Shown piece after piece: positions 52,646 to 61,580 of a DNA stretch of 64,000 nt; positions within the stretch are counted from its first letter, which is position 1; each line of letters starts with the position of its first letter. Source of the DNA: Gordonia alkanivorans NBRC 16433 (GTDB lineage: Bacteria; Actinomycetota; Actinomycetes; Mycobacteriales; Mycobacteriaceae). The DNA lies in assembly GCF_000225505.1 (NCBI RefSeq), contig NZ_BACI01000050.1, positions 278,152 to 342,151 of the forward strand, read 5' to 3'. Both the position numbers and the translations under genes were made by a program. The notes beneath the pieces are model-generated. The model saw only the letters and a program-made list of their open reading frames with translations, made no database searches and was not told the DNA's origin.

Positions 52646-53542
52646 ATGCACGAACCCACGACGGGGCAGTCGATCTCGGAGTCCGACCTGCGAATCCACG
52701 GGGACGCACCGGCCAGGGCCCAGCGGATCATCCGCGCGAAAGACGCGGTCAAACGTCTACTCGCCGCGGGGACCGTGGTCGAACCGGCCGATCACTACTC
52801 GGTGGTCGCGGTTCTCGGGCAGTCGAATGCGCATGGTGCCGGAATGTCCGGGGTCGGTGCGCTTCCCGGCCAGCCGGATCGGCGGGTCCACCAGTGGCCG
52901 GGATGCGGCCGGCGGCGCGGGCGGATACTGCAGGCCGAGGACCCACTGCTCCACGAGATCCCCGGTGCCGGGGCCGGATTCGCGACGACGTTCGGTTCCC
53001 TGCTGGCCGACTACACCGGTGAGGCAGTGCTGCTGGTCCCGTCGGCTCGCGGCGACACGTCTTTCCATCAGAAGAACGGCTACAGCTGGGATCCGGCGAA
53101 CCGCACTGCGCGCGTCAATCTGTACGACCTCGCCGTACGGCAGATCGGCAATGCCCTCGCGGCTGCCAGCACCGGCTCCCGGCTCGCCGCGATCCTGTGG
53201 CACCAGGGCGAGAGTGACGTCCCGCTGACGCCGCCCGACGTCTACCGGGATCGCCTGGACGCGCTGATCACCGGTCTCCGAGACAATTTCGGTGAGGTAC
53301 CGTTCATCCTCGGCCAGATGGTGCCCGAGGAGATCGCGACCGGACACCCGAAGTATCCGGGCATCGCCGCGGTGCACGCCACCACACCCGACCGGCACTC
53401 GGCGTGCGCACACGTGTCGGGACCGGACGGCATGCACAACCCAGGGGAGACGATCCACTACAACTCCGCCGGGCAGCGCGAGTTCGGACGCGCGATGTTC
53501 GAGGCCTATCGGGATCTCGCCGGCCCTTCCCGCAGCGAGTGA
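52646..53542 (+). CDS. Sialate O-acetylesterase-type SGNH hydrolase
   Basis: This 298-residue protein has the SASA-family blocks: VAVLGQSNAHGAGM with the nucleophile Ser, and AAILWHQGESDVPL with the block that bears the oxyanion Gln/Gly; a C-terminal GMHNPGETIHYN could supply the catalytic His. No signal peptide is seen, so it may act in the cytosol or leave by another route. ATG 52646 stands eight bases after GGAGAGG; GTG 52637, overlapping the previous stop, is an alternative. It would remove O-acetyl groups from a sugar and closes the seven-gene unit. Confidence 0.75.
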   Translation: MHEPTTGQSISESDLRIHGDAPARAQRIIRAKDAVKRLLAAGTVVEPADHYSVVAVLGQSNAHGAGMSGVGALPGQPDRRVHQWPGCGRRRGRILQAEDPLLHEIPGAGAGFATTFGSLLADYTGEAVLLVPSARGDTSFHQKNGYSWDPANRTARVNLYDLAVRQIGNALAAASTGSRLAAILWHQGESDVPLTPPDVYRDRLDALITGLRDNFGEVPFILGQMVPEEIATGHPKYPGIAAVHATTPDRHSACAHVSGPDGMHNPGETIHYNSAGQREFGRAMFEAYRDLAGPSRSE

Positions 53543-53603
53543 TCGCCACTTCGGTCTCGGAATCACATGGTGGAGCGCGTGATTCCGGTCCGAAGTGGCG
53601 ATC
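53541..53603. terminator. Two-stage hairpin between convergent exopolysaccharide transcripts
   Basis: Outer arms GATCGCCACTTCGG (53541-53554) and CCGAAGTGGCGATC (53590-53603) are perfect over 14 bases; inner arms GGAATCAC (53559-53566) and GTGATTCC (53579-53586) are perfect over 8. It begins inside the stop codon of the esterase gene and ends 35 bases before the stop of the leftward sugar transferase gene. No T-run follows, so it is called a terminator from position and strength only. Confidence 0.55.
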
Positions 53604-53637
53604 CTGCCGGGACGCGGGATGCGGGGGCGCCCGGGGC

Positions 53638-55164
53638 TCAGTAGGCGCCGTCCTTCGCAACCACTGCTCGGGCGGTGCGCCACAGGATCGTCAGATCCTG
53701 CATGATGGTCCAGTTCTCGACGTAGGACAGGTCCAGCCGGACCGACTCCTCCCAGGAGAGGTCGGATCGTCCGGAGACCTGCCACAGCCCGGTCATGCCG
53801 GGTTTGACGAGCATCCGCCGTGCGACCCGGCCGTCGTACTTCTCCACCTCCTCGGGCAGCGGCGGGCGCGGCCCGACCAGACTCATCTGCCCGGTCAGGA
53901 CGTTGAAGAGCTGAGGGAGTTCGTCGAGGCTGTAGGCGCGGATCACCTTGCCGACCCGGGTGACCCGCGGATCGTCGTGAACCTTGAACAGCAGTCCCGC
54001 GCCGTCGTCGCGGTCGCCGAGACCGCCGCGCATCCGGTCGGCGCCGGTGACCATGGACCGGAACTTCCACATGCGGAACTTCTTGTTCCCCAGTCCGACC
54101 CGGTCGGCGCGATAGAAGACCGGGAACCCGGAGTCGACGACCACCGCGACGCCGACGATCAGGAAGACAGGGGACAGTGCGAGAAGGAGAAGCGCTGCGC
54201 CGCACCGATCGAGAGCGGACTTGCGGAACCGGGTCGCTGCTTCGTAGCGCGGGTGATCGATGTGCAGCAGTGGCAACCCGGCCACCGGCCGCAGCATCAT
54301 CCGCGGGCCGGTGACGTCTGTGACGCCGGGCGCGACGACCATGTCGACGTCGAGTCCGTGCAGGTTCCAGGACAGGTCCTGCATCGCCTGATGCCCGAGG
54401 GCATCGGCCGAGGTGACGGCCACCGTGGTCGCACCCGACGCCCCGACGGCGGCGAGGACGTCGTCGAAATCTCCGAGGACCGGGACCGCCGCGCCGTCGA
54501 CGTCGATCTCCGCGTGGGTGCCACGATGCCCGGGCGGCAGGCAGGCGCCGACGACCTGGTACCCGAGCGGGGCCGCGGCCGCCAGGCGCCGAACGGTCGG
54601 CCGGACCGACTCGACACCGCCGACCATCAGCACCGACTCACGATGCCTGCCGGAGATCCTCGCCCGTGCGAGGAGCCGCCGGAAGACGTTCCGGCCCAGC
54701 AACAAGGTGATGGTCCCCATCGGGAGGGCGAGCGCCAGGTACCCCCGCGCGATGTTCAGTCCGCCGAGGAGGTCGACGATGGCCAGTCCGCCGAAGACCG
54801 CGAAGCATGCGGTGACGACCCGGCTGTACTCCTGGGGGCCGGAGCCGAAGATCCGCCGGTCGTAGGTCTGGAAGGCGGCGAGGGCGGCCATCCAGACGAC
54901 GATCAGTGCCGCGGACACGAGGATCGACGGGATGTGGACCGCGGCGGCCGAATGGAGAGAACCGCTGGGGCCGAACCGGAGCCGCTGGGCCAGGGCCACC
55001 GAGGCGACCACGACGACCAGATCGGTGCACCAGAGAGCTCTGGTGTACCGCGGAACCCATGATCGCGATCGTGATTGCCTACGGCGCACGGCGATCAGGC
55101 GTCGTGATCCGCCCGGGAACCCCGGCCCCGAATCCGCCGGGATCGTGTCGCGAGCCGAGGTCAT
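53638..55164 (-). CDS. Exopolysaccharide initiating glycosylphosphotransferase (WbaP/CpsE type)
   Basis: This 508-residue enzyme places the first sugar-1-phosphate on undecaprenyl phosphate. It has about five membrane segments, a CoA-binding-like middle domain (VLMVGGVESVRPTVRRL and following), and the catalytic C-terminal domain with FYRADRVGLGNKKFRMWKFRSM, VGKVIRAYSLDELPQLFNVL, SLVGPRPPLPEEVEKY and RMLVKPGMTGLWQVSGRSDLSWEE. The gene is the last of three leftward genes, overlapping the dehydratase-like gene by four bases. The first sugar is not known. Confidence 0.93.
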   Translation of the reverse strand: MTSARDTIPADSGPGFPGGSRRLIAVRRRQSRSRSWVPRYTRALWCTDLVVVVASVALAQRLRFGPSGSLHSAAAVHIPSILVSAALIVVWMAALAAFQTYDRRIFGSGPQEYSRVVTACFAVFGGLAIVDLLGGLNIARGYLALALPMGTITLLLGRNVFRRLLARARISGRHRESVLMVGGVESVRPTVRRLAAAAPLGYQVVGACLPPGHRGTHAEIDVDGAAVPVLGDFDDVLAAVGASGATTVAVTSADALGHQAMQDLSWNLHGLDVDMVVAPGVTDVTGPRMMLRPVAGLPLLHIDHPRYEAATRFRKSALDRCGAALLLLALSPVFLIVGVAVVVDSGFPVFYRADRVGLGNKKFRMWKFRSMVTGADRMRGGLGDRDDGAGLLFKVHDDPRVTRVGKVIRAYSLDELPQLFNVLTGQMSLVGPRPPLPEEVEKYDGRVARRMLVKPGMTGLWQVSGRSDLSWEESVRLDLSYVENWTIMQDLTILWRTARAVVAKDGAY

Positions 55165-56150
55165 GCGATTGCCGCCCGCCGGGATTCGTCCGCGCCCACA
55201 AGAGCGAGGTCGTGCCGGACCATTGCTTCGACCACTTCCGCGAACCTGGTCGTCGGCCGCCAGCCGAACTCGTCGCCGATCTTGCGGGGATCACCCACCA
55301 GGTCGACGCCATCCGCCGGACGCACGAAGGACGGATCGGTGGTCACGAGGTGTTCCCACGACGAGATCCCGGCCACCTCGAAAGCGGTCGCGACAAACTC
55401 TCCGACGCTGTGGGATTCGCCGGTCGCGACGACGTAGTCGTCGTTCGCCCGGTTCTCGGCGAGGGCGATCATGGCGGACACGTAGTCCCCTGCCCACCCC
55501 CAGTCGCGACGCGCGTCGAGGTTGCCCAACACAAGTGGTTCGGTGCTCCCGGCCGCAATCGCGGCCACCCCGGCGGTGATCTTCCGGGTGACGAAACGGG
55601 TGGAGCGCAACGGGGATTCGTGCGGGTAGAGGATGGCGTTGGCCACCTCCAGTCCTTTCGATCTCGCAACCCCGGCCATGGTGTGGCCGTACGCCTTCGC
55701 CGCTCCGTAGGGCGACGCCGGGGCGATCGGCGTGGTCTCGTTCTGGGGGGTGGTCGTCGAACCGGCGAAGATCTCGGCGCTGGAGGCGTTCACGACGTGG
55801 ACGCGCTGCCCCAGGTCGTCGAGCGCCGACGCCGCCTCGAGTATCGCGACGGTCGACATCGCGGTCACCCGGGCGGTGGTCAGCGGATCATGCCAGCTCT
55901 CCGACACCGAGGACACGGCGCCGAGGTGGAAGATGTGATCGGGGGCGTGGTCGGTGATCACGCGGCGCGTCGATTCCGGGTCGGCGAGGTCGACCGGGCT
56001 CATCACCACGTCGCCACCGGACGCACGACCCACCGCGCGGCCCGGTCGTACCAAGGCGACGACATCCCAACCCCTCGTGACCAATTCCTCGATCAGCAGG
56101 TGCCCGTCCTGCCCGTTCGCGCCGGTGACAAGGGCACGTGGCGGGGTCAT
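55161..56150 (-). CDS. GDP-mannose 4,6-dehydratase paralogue or GDP-4-keto-6-deoxymannose reductase
   Basis: This 329-residue short-chain dehydrogenase has GANGQDG for NAD(P) binding (residues 10-16), [18 protein letters not shown] with the Tyr-Lys pair, and the GMD-specific [17 protein letters not shown] and [17 protein letters not shown]. It resembles its upstream neighbour along its full length. Two readings are open: a second dehydratase, or an Rmd-type reductase that makes GDP-rhamnose, since Rmd enzymes descend from GMD. It overlaps both neighbours by four bases. Confidence 0.78.
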   Translation of the reverse strand: MTPPRALVTGANGQDGHLLIEELVTRGWDVVALVRPGRAVGRASGGDVVMSPVDLADPESTRRVITDHAPDHIFHLGAVSSVSESWHDPLTTARVTAMSTVAILEAASALDDLGQRVHVVNASSAEIFAGSTTTPQNETTPIAPASPYGAAKAYGHTMAGVARSKGLEVANAILYPHESPLRSTRFVTRKITAGVAAIAAGSTEPLVLGNLDARRDWGWAGDYVSAMIALAENRANDDYVVATGESHSVGEFVATAFEVAGISSWEHLVTTDPSFVRPADGVDLVGDPRKIGDEFGWRPTTRFAEVVEAMVRHDLALVGADESRRAAIA

Positions 56151-57142
56151 GCGACCTTGCCGGCCAGCTTCTTCGATTCGATGTCGAGATCTGCCTCGAC
56201 CATCATCGTGATCAGCTCGGTGAAGCCGACCTCGGGCTTCCAGCCGAGGAGTTCACGGGCCTTGGTGCTGTCGCCGATGAGGAGATCGACCTCGGCAGGG
56301 CGGAAGAAGCGGGGGTCGATGCGGACGAGATGCTCCCAGTCGTCGATGCCCACGACCTTGAACGCCACGTCGAGCAACTCACGGATGGAGTGTGTCTCGC
56401 CGGTGGAGATGACGTAGTCGTCGGCGATGTCCTGTTGCAGCATCATCCACATGGCGCGGACGTAGTCGCCGGCAAAGCCCCAGTCGCGCTGTGCATCCAG
56501 GTTTCCCAGTGCGATCGAATCGTCGGTGCCGAGTGCGATGCGGGCGACGGCCTGGGTGACCTTGCGGGTCACGAACTCCGGGCCCCGACGCGGCGACTCG
56601 TGATTGAACAGGATTCCGGAGCTGGCGTGCATGCCGTAGGACTCGCGGTAGTTGATGGTCATGTAGTGGCCGAAGACCTTGCTCACACCGTACGGCGAAC
56701 GCGGCCAGAGCAGTGTCGACTCGCGCTGGGGGACCTCCTGCACCTTGCCGAACATCTCGGAGCTCGACGCCTGGTAGTAGCGGATGTCCTTGCCGGTCGT
56801 ATCCTGGTGCAGACGAACCGCTTCGAGCATGTTCAGTACGCCCGTACCGGTCACATCGCTCGTCAGTCGGGCATTCTGCCACGAGTAGGCGACGAACGAG
56901 ACGGCGCCGAGGTTGTAGACCTCATCCGGATTCGCATAGGTCATGGCCCGCATCAAGCTCGACAGATCGAGCAGGTTCCCGCTGACGATGTCGACGTACG
57001 GATGCGATTCGGCAAGGCGCGCGGCCTTCGGGTTGTTCTGTCCCCGAACGAGTCCCACGACCCGGTAACCCTTCGAATGCAGGAGCTCGGCGAGGTAGAG
57101 GCCGTCCTGTCCGGTGATACCGGTGATCAATGCAGATTTCAT
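56147..57142 (-). CDS. gmd: GDP-mannose 4,6-dehydratase
   Basis: Gmd converts GDP-mannose to GDP-4-keto-6-deoxymannose, the precursor of GDP-fucose, GDP-rhamnose and GDP-perosamine. The 331-residue protein has GITGQDG (residues 10-16), the catalytic region [13 protein letters not shown] and [14 protein letters not shown], and [18 protein letters not shown] and [20 protein letters not shown] 57142 has GGGAGAA six bases upstream. It opens the leftward three-gene unit that ends in the initiating transferase. Confidence 0.93.
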   Translation of the reverse strand: MKSALITGITGQDGLYLAELLHSKGYRVVGLVRGQNNPKAARLAESHPYVDIVSGNLLDLSSLMRAMTYANPDEVYNLGAVSFVAYSWQNARLTSDVTGTGVLNMLEAVRLHQDTTGKDIRYYQASSSEMFGKVQEVPQRESTLLWPRSPYGVSKVFGHYMTINYRESYGMHASSGILFNHESPRRGPEFVTRKVTQAVARIALGTDDSIALGNLDAQRDWGFAGDYVRAMWMMLQQDIADDYVISTGETHSIRELLDVAFKVVGIDDWEHLVRIDPRFFRPAEVDLLIGDSTKARELLGWKPEVGFTELITMMVEADLDIESKKLAGKVA

Positions 57143-57304
57143 CGACAATTCTCCCAGTGCGAGGCGAACGACATCCGTGTCTTTTCACCGACTTTCGAAC
57201 ACGCACTGATTCCCCGACCAGATGCATGTAAAAGCTGCGAGCACAGCCTCGTCCGGAACCCGCCACCCATGTGGGTCCCCGAACTTGGCGGTACTCTCTG
57301 CGCC

Positions 57305-58432
57305 ATGAGAATACGATCATCCCGGCATTTCTGCCTATCGAGAACCCATTTCCTCTCTGCCTTTGTGGTGAGCATCTCTCTGTTGCTCGGCCTCGGGATC
57401 GGTGGAAGTGTCCCCGGATCCGCGAGCTCCGCCCCCGCCGCCCCGGGCTGGTTGGGTTCCGGGAGCGCTGCCGGCCCCACCGAGGCGGCGGTCCCCGTCA
57501 CCACGGCCGGGTTCGGCTTCGCCGGCGGCTCAGGACTGTTGTGGCTCAACGATGCCGACCTCGGCCGCGAACTCGACGCGGTGAAGCGGACCAAGGCGAC
57601 CTGGCTGCGGGTCACGGTCGACTGGAACTCGATCGAGGCGGCCAAGAACTCGTACAACTGGTCCACCCCGGACCGGATCATCAATGCGGCGCGTGCCCGC
57701 GGGCTCAAGGTCCTCGCCAATGTGGTGTCGTCGCCGCCCTGGTCCCGGCCGGCCGGAACCTTCTTCACCGCCCCGCCGACGAACAATTCCGACCTGAGTT
57801 CCTTCTTGAAGAAGTTCATCGCGCGGTACGGAAGCAAGGTCACGAACTACCAGATCTGGAATGAGCCGAATCTGCCCATCTTCTTCGGGTGGACGGTCGA
57901 CGCCGCCCGGTACACCTCCCTCCTGAAGGCCGCCTACAGCACCATCAAGTCGGCGCAGTGGGGTTCCACCGTCATCGCTGCAGGTCTGGCGCGTTCCGGC
58001 GGCTGGAACTCGCCGCCGAACTTCGTCACCGCCATGTACAACGCCGGCGCCAAGGGCAGCTTCGACGCGCTCGCGATGCACCCGTACGTCTTCCCCGGCG
58101 GCCTGTACGCCAACCCGGAGAACGCCGTCACCGACATCCCGGCGGTGCGCAACCTGATGATCGCGCGCGGGGACGGCGCGAAGAAGATCTGGTTCACCGA
58201 ACTCGGCGCTCCCACCGGCACGGCGGACGACGCGGTCTCGGAATGGGAACAGGCCAAACAGATCACGGATGTGAAGGGCTTCGCCGTCTCGGCGGGATTC
58301 GTGGGCCCGACGTTCATCTACAGCATCCGGGACACCGGTACCAATCTGGCCGATCGCGAACAGAATTTCGGTGCCATCTACAAGCACGACTGGACTCCGA
58401 AGTACGCGGCAAGCGTCCTGGGAGCGGTCTGA
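57305..58432 (+). CDS. Secreted glycoside hydrolase (clan GH-A, GH39/GH5-like)
   Basis: This 375-residue protein has a signal peptide (hydrophobic core FVVSISLLLGLGIGGSVPGSASS) and a TIM-barrel glycosidase domain with the acid/base Glu in NYQIWNEPNLP and the nucleophile Glu in KIWFTELGAP, the usual clan GH-A spacing. It is similar to PslG/GH39-type enzymes that cut the polymer made by their own gene cluster. It is divergent from gmd and comes before the glycosyltransferase unit, so cleavage or release of the exopolysaccharide is likely. Confidence 0.83.
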   Translation: MRIRSSRHFCLSRTHFLSAFVVSISLLLGLGIGGSVPGSASSAPAAPGWLGSGSAAGPTEAAVPVTTAGFGFAGGSGLLWLNDADLGRELDAVKRTKATWLRVTVDWNSIEAAKNSYNWSTPDRIINAARARGLKVLANVVSSPPWSRPAGTFFTAPPTNNSDLSSFLKKFIARYGSKVTNYQIWNEPNLPIFFGWTVDAARYTSLLKAAYSTIKSAQWGSTVIAAGLARSGGWNSPPNFVTAMYNAGAKGSFDALAMHPYVFPGGLYANPENAVTDIPAVRNLMIARGDGAKKIWFTELGAPTGTADDAVSEWEQAKQITDVKGFAVSAGFVGPTFIYSIRDTGTNLADREQNFGAIYKHDWTPKYAASVLGAV

Positions 58433-58559
58433 CACCGCCACTGTCCGTGGCACATTCTCACGCCCGTTCCGCGACGGCAAGCTCACATATCGCGAGCACG
58501 CCGCGCGGAGCGGGCGTTTCCACATTACGATCTCCTTTCGAGCGGACATCGGGGTCCGC

Positions 58560-58598
58560 GCGAGTGCGTGCACTCGCCATTCACGAGAATTCTTCTCG
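58560..58598. promoter_or_regulatory. Two inverted repeats before the glycosyltransferase operon
   Basis: GCGAGTGC-GT-GCACTCGC (58560-58577) and CGAGAA-TTC-TTCTCG (58584-58598) are perfect and lie in the 201-base gap before the glycosyltransferase genes. They could be operators or leader structures. No T-run is present. A GGGGGAG at 58607-58613 may be a ribosome site. Confidence 0.4.
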
Positions 58599-58633
58599 AA
58601 ATTCGTCGGGGGAGAAGTGGTTCTTTGGTGCAC

Positions 58634-59779
58634 ATGATGGATGCTGGGCTCGTCGTGGAGAAAATGCCGAGAGTGGCGATCGCCCACGACTATCTGACCC
58701 AGCGGGGCGGGGCGGAAAAGGTCGTCCTGTCCCTCAGTAAGGCGTTTCCGGACGCCCCTATCTACACGCTCTTGTACGAGCCGGATCAGACTTATGAGGA
58801 GTTCCGGGACAAGACGATCATCACCTCGCCGGTGAATCGTGTTGCGGCACTGCGTACCGATCACCGGTCGGCCCTGCCGGTGCTGCCGTTCGCGGCCTCG
58901 CGGATGCGCATCGACGCCGACATCGTGGTGGTGAGTTCGAGTGGCTGGGCGCACGGCTTCGACACCTCCGGGTACAAGCTCGTCTACTGCTACTCGCCGG
59001 CGCGCTGGCTCTATCAGACCGATGTCTATCTCGGTGAGTCCTCCAGTGCCGTCAAGAAACTCGCGATCCGCCTGCTCGGGCCGGTACTTCGTCGCTGGGA
59101 CCGGGCGGCCGCGCGGGAGTGCGACCGCTACCTCGCGATCTCGAGGGCGGTCCGCGACCGCATCGAGGCGGCGTACGGCCTCGATTCGACGGTGGTCTCG
59201 GCGCCGGTGCTCCCGCCCCTCGCGCCGTCGGGGTTAGCGGATGCGCCCGCCGGCATTCCGGTACGCCCGTTCCATCTGTGTGTCTCACGCCTGCTGGCGT
59301 ACAAGAACGTCGACGCGGTGATCGACGCCTTCCGTGGTACGGACGATCATCTGGTGGTCGTGGGTCGCGGGCCCGAGGCGGAGCGGTTGCGCGCAACCAA
59401 GCCCGAGAACGTGACCATGCTGAGCGACCTCACCGACGCCGAGATGGGCTGGTTGTACGACAACTGCACCGCAGTGGTCGCGGCCAGCTACGAGGACTAC
59501 GGACTGACCCCACTGGAGGGCGGCATGCGGGGCAAGCCGTGCGCCGTACTGCGCTGGGGTGGTTTCCTCGACACCATCGCCGAAGGCGTCAACGGAGTGT
59601 TCTTCGACGCACCCGACCCGGTGAGCATCCGGGCCGCCGTCGCCGAGATCGCCACGCGCGACTGGGATGCCGAACAGATCAAGGCGCACGTCGCCCACTT
59701 CGGCGAGGAGACATTCATCAAGGAGATCAAGAACCTCGTGTCCGAGGCAGTGGTCGCGAGAGGAGCGGAGCGAACGTGA
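58634..59779 (+). CDS. Glycosyltransferase family 4, WbaZ-like mannosyltransferase
   Basis: This 381-residue GT-B enzyme has the N-terminal MPRVAIAHDYLTQRGGAEKVV, typical of WbaZ-type GDP-mannose transferases, YCYSPARWLYQTD, and the donor-site block EDYGLTPLEGGMRGKPCAVLRWGG with the two Glu of the EX7E motif. The start is uncertain: ATG 58634/58637 or the ATG at 58664, which directly opens the conserved N-terminus. A GDP-mannose donor fits with gmd nearby. Confidence 0.86.
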   Translation: MMDAGLVVEKMPRVAIAHDYLTQRGGAEKVVLSLSKAFPDAPIYTLLYEPDQTYEEFRDKTIITSPVNRVAALRTDHRSALPVLPFAASRMRIDADIVVVSSSGWAHGFDTSGYKLVYCYSPARWLYQTDVYLGESSSAVKKLAIRLLGPVLRRWDRAAARECDRYLAISRAVRDRIEAAYGLDSTVVSAPVLPPLAPSGLADAPAGIPVRPFHLCVSRLLAYKNVDAVIDAFRGTDDHLVVVGRGPEAERLRATKPENVTMLSDLTDAEMGWLYDNCTAVVAASYEDYGLTPLEGGMRGKPCAVLRWGGFLDTIAEGVNGVFFDAPDPVSIRAAVAEIATRDWDAEQIKAHVAHFGEETFIKEIKNLVSEAVVARGAERT

Positions 59780-60414
59780 GTACCGAAATGACGACACCGC
59801 CGGCGGCGGGACCAGCCGGACCGACGGTTCCGCAGCGCGCGGATTTCCACCCCCGGTACACCTTCACCGAGATCTCGACGATCGCCAAGGCGAAGAACCG
59901 TGTCGGAATCCTGCTGTACAACAACATCATCACCTACATCCCGTCTCATACCATCCGGCAGGGATTCCTCCGCGCGTTCGGCGCGAAGATCGGTAAGGAC
60001 ACCTCGATCCTGCGCGGCTGTCAGGTCTTCGACATCGACCAGATCCGGATCGGCGAGGCGTGCTCCATCGGGTTCCGCGTCCTGTTCGACGCACGATCGG
60101 GCATCTGCATCGGTGACAACGTGGTGATCGCGAGTGACACCCAGATCATCGCCGGAAAGCACGACCCGGCGAGTCCGGAGTTCGAGGCGATTCTCGAACC
60201 GGTGTACATCGGTGACCACGCGTGGATCGCCAGCCGCGCCACCGTCGTGAGCGGCGTCAGCATCGGACGGGGTGCCGTGGTCGCCGCGTGCGCGCTCGTC
60301 AGCAGGGACGTCGCCGATCTCGACATCGTCGGCGGTGTGCCGGCCAAGACGATCTCCAAGCGACCCGAGTCGGCGTTGCGTTACCGGCCGAAGTACCGGC
60401 CGCTCTTCTACTGA
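59776..60414 (+). CDS. Hexapeptide-repeat O-acetyltransferase (WcaF/LbetaH type)
   Basis: This 212-residue protein starts at the GTG that overlaps the previous stop by four bases. It has left-handed beta-helix repeats (IGKDTSILRGCQVFDIDQIRIGEACSIGF region, ISIGRGAVVAA type steps), and the family's VGGVPAKTIS end. The catalytic His is probably in IAGKHDP. It would add an acetyl group from acetyl-CoA to a sugar of the repeat unit in the cytosol. Confidence 0.85.
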   Translation: MSTEMTTPPAAGPAGPTVPQRADFHPRYTFTEISTIAKAKNRVGILLYNNIITYIPSHTIRQGFLRAFGAKIGKDTSILRGCQVFDIDQIRIGEACSIGFRVLFDARSGICIGDNVVIASDTQIIAGKHDPASPEFEAILEPVYIGDHAWIASRATVVSGVSIGRGAVVAACALVSRDVADLDIVGGVPAKTISKRPESALRYRPKYRPLFY

Positions 60415-61580
60415 TGGCCGGCCAGATGGCAGCAGGGCCGGTCGGGAAGCCGGGGACGACGGACCTGGACGGGGTTCGTCTGATCTACGTCGCCGCCGAG
60501 AGGACTGCCGGCGGAGTCGGCGCCTATTCGGAGGTGTTCGCGGGCATACTGCGCCGTCGTGTCGCGGACTTCCACGAGGTCCGGCACCCGCGGCCCGGAA
60601 CCGACACGGTTGCCGGACTGCGTGCTCGGCGGCGGGCGATCATCGAGCTCATCGACGCCGCGGACGGCCGTCCGGTCGTCGTGCACGGTGAGTTCTCCGG
60701 CGGTTCGGTCGAATCCTTCTGGCCCACGGCCGGACTCGAACGTCACCGACGTGATGTCCTGGTCAGTGCGACCGTCCACGATCCGCCCGGACTCGTCTGG
60801 TGGCCTGGGCGCGTCGCGTTCCTCGAGCAGCGCAAGCTGCTCAACCACGCCGTGCATTTCCCGCTCCGGACGCTCTCCCGTGCGGTCGAGCGGAGGGTCG
60901 CCGGATCTCGCACGCTCTTCGCGATGAGCGATGCCGGGGTCCGATCGCTGCTCCGTGCCTATCCGGACACGACTGTGCGCCATGCCCACATGCCGGTGTG
61001 GAGCCGCGGTGAGGTGGTGTCCGCCCCGGACCGGCCGAAAGCGGTCGGACTGTTCGGACTGGTATACCGCGGAAAGGGTTTCGAGCACGTCGAACGACTT
61101 CGGAGTCTGCTTCCCGACGACATCGTCATCCGGATCGCCGGCCGCGGGACCGAAGCGCTGCCCGCCATCGACGGTGTGGAGATCCTGGGCGGCGTCGACG
61201 ACGCGGACCTTCCCGCCTACTTCTCCGCCATCCGGGCACTCATCGTGCCCTACGGTGCGCGCAGTCCCTACGGCGAGGCGTTCCCCGGTTCGAGTGTCGT
61301 CACCGACGCGATCGCACATCTCACCCCGGTCGTGTGCACCGGTCATGGTGCGCTCGGTGAGCTCCGGGCCGAAGGCGGCGTTCGCGTCGTCGACGACGAC
61401 GGACGCACCGAAGACGAGACGGTGAGTGAGTTGGCGACGGCTGCCGCGGATCTCGTCGAATCCCGAGATCGCCTGTCCGAGATGGCCGAGGCACTGAAGG
61501 CGATGCGCGAGGCGCGCGAACCCGACGAGGTAGTCGGCGGTTACCTCGAGACCTGGGCGAGGTCGCTGTGTCGGGCCTGA
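60414..61580 (+). CDS. Glycosyltransferase (GT4-like)
   Basis: This 388-residue GT-B protein overlaps the acetyltransferase stop by one base. It has ERTAGGVGAYSEVFAGIL at the acceptor side and, near the C-terminus, YGARSPYGEAFPGSSVVTDAIAHLTPVVC, which corresponds to the donor-binding EX7E region, with the second Glu replaced. It would add one sugar of the repeat unit. Donor and acceptor are unknown. Confidence 0.78.
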   Translation: MAGQMAAGPVGKPGTTDLDGVRLIYVAAERTAGGVGAYSEVFAGILRRRVADFHEVRHPRPGTDTVAGLRARRRAIIELIDAADGRPVVVHGEFSGGSVESFWPTAGLERHRRDVLVSATVHDPPGLVWWPGRVAFLEQRKLLNHAVHFPLRTLSRAVERRVAGSRTLFAMSDAGVRSLLRAYPDTTVRHAHMPVWSRGEVVSAPDRPKAVGLFGLVYRGKGFEHVERLRSLLPDDIVIRIAGRGTEALPAIDGVEILGGVDDADLPAYFSAIRALIVPYGARSPYGEAFPGSSVVTDAIAHLTPVVCTGHGALGELRAEGGVRVVDDDGRTEDETVSELATAAADLVESRDRLSEMAEALKAMREAREPDEVVGGYLETWARSLCRA

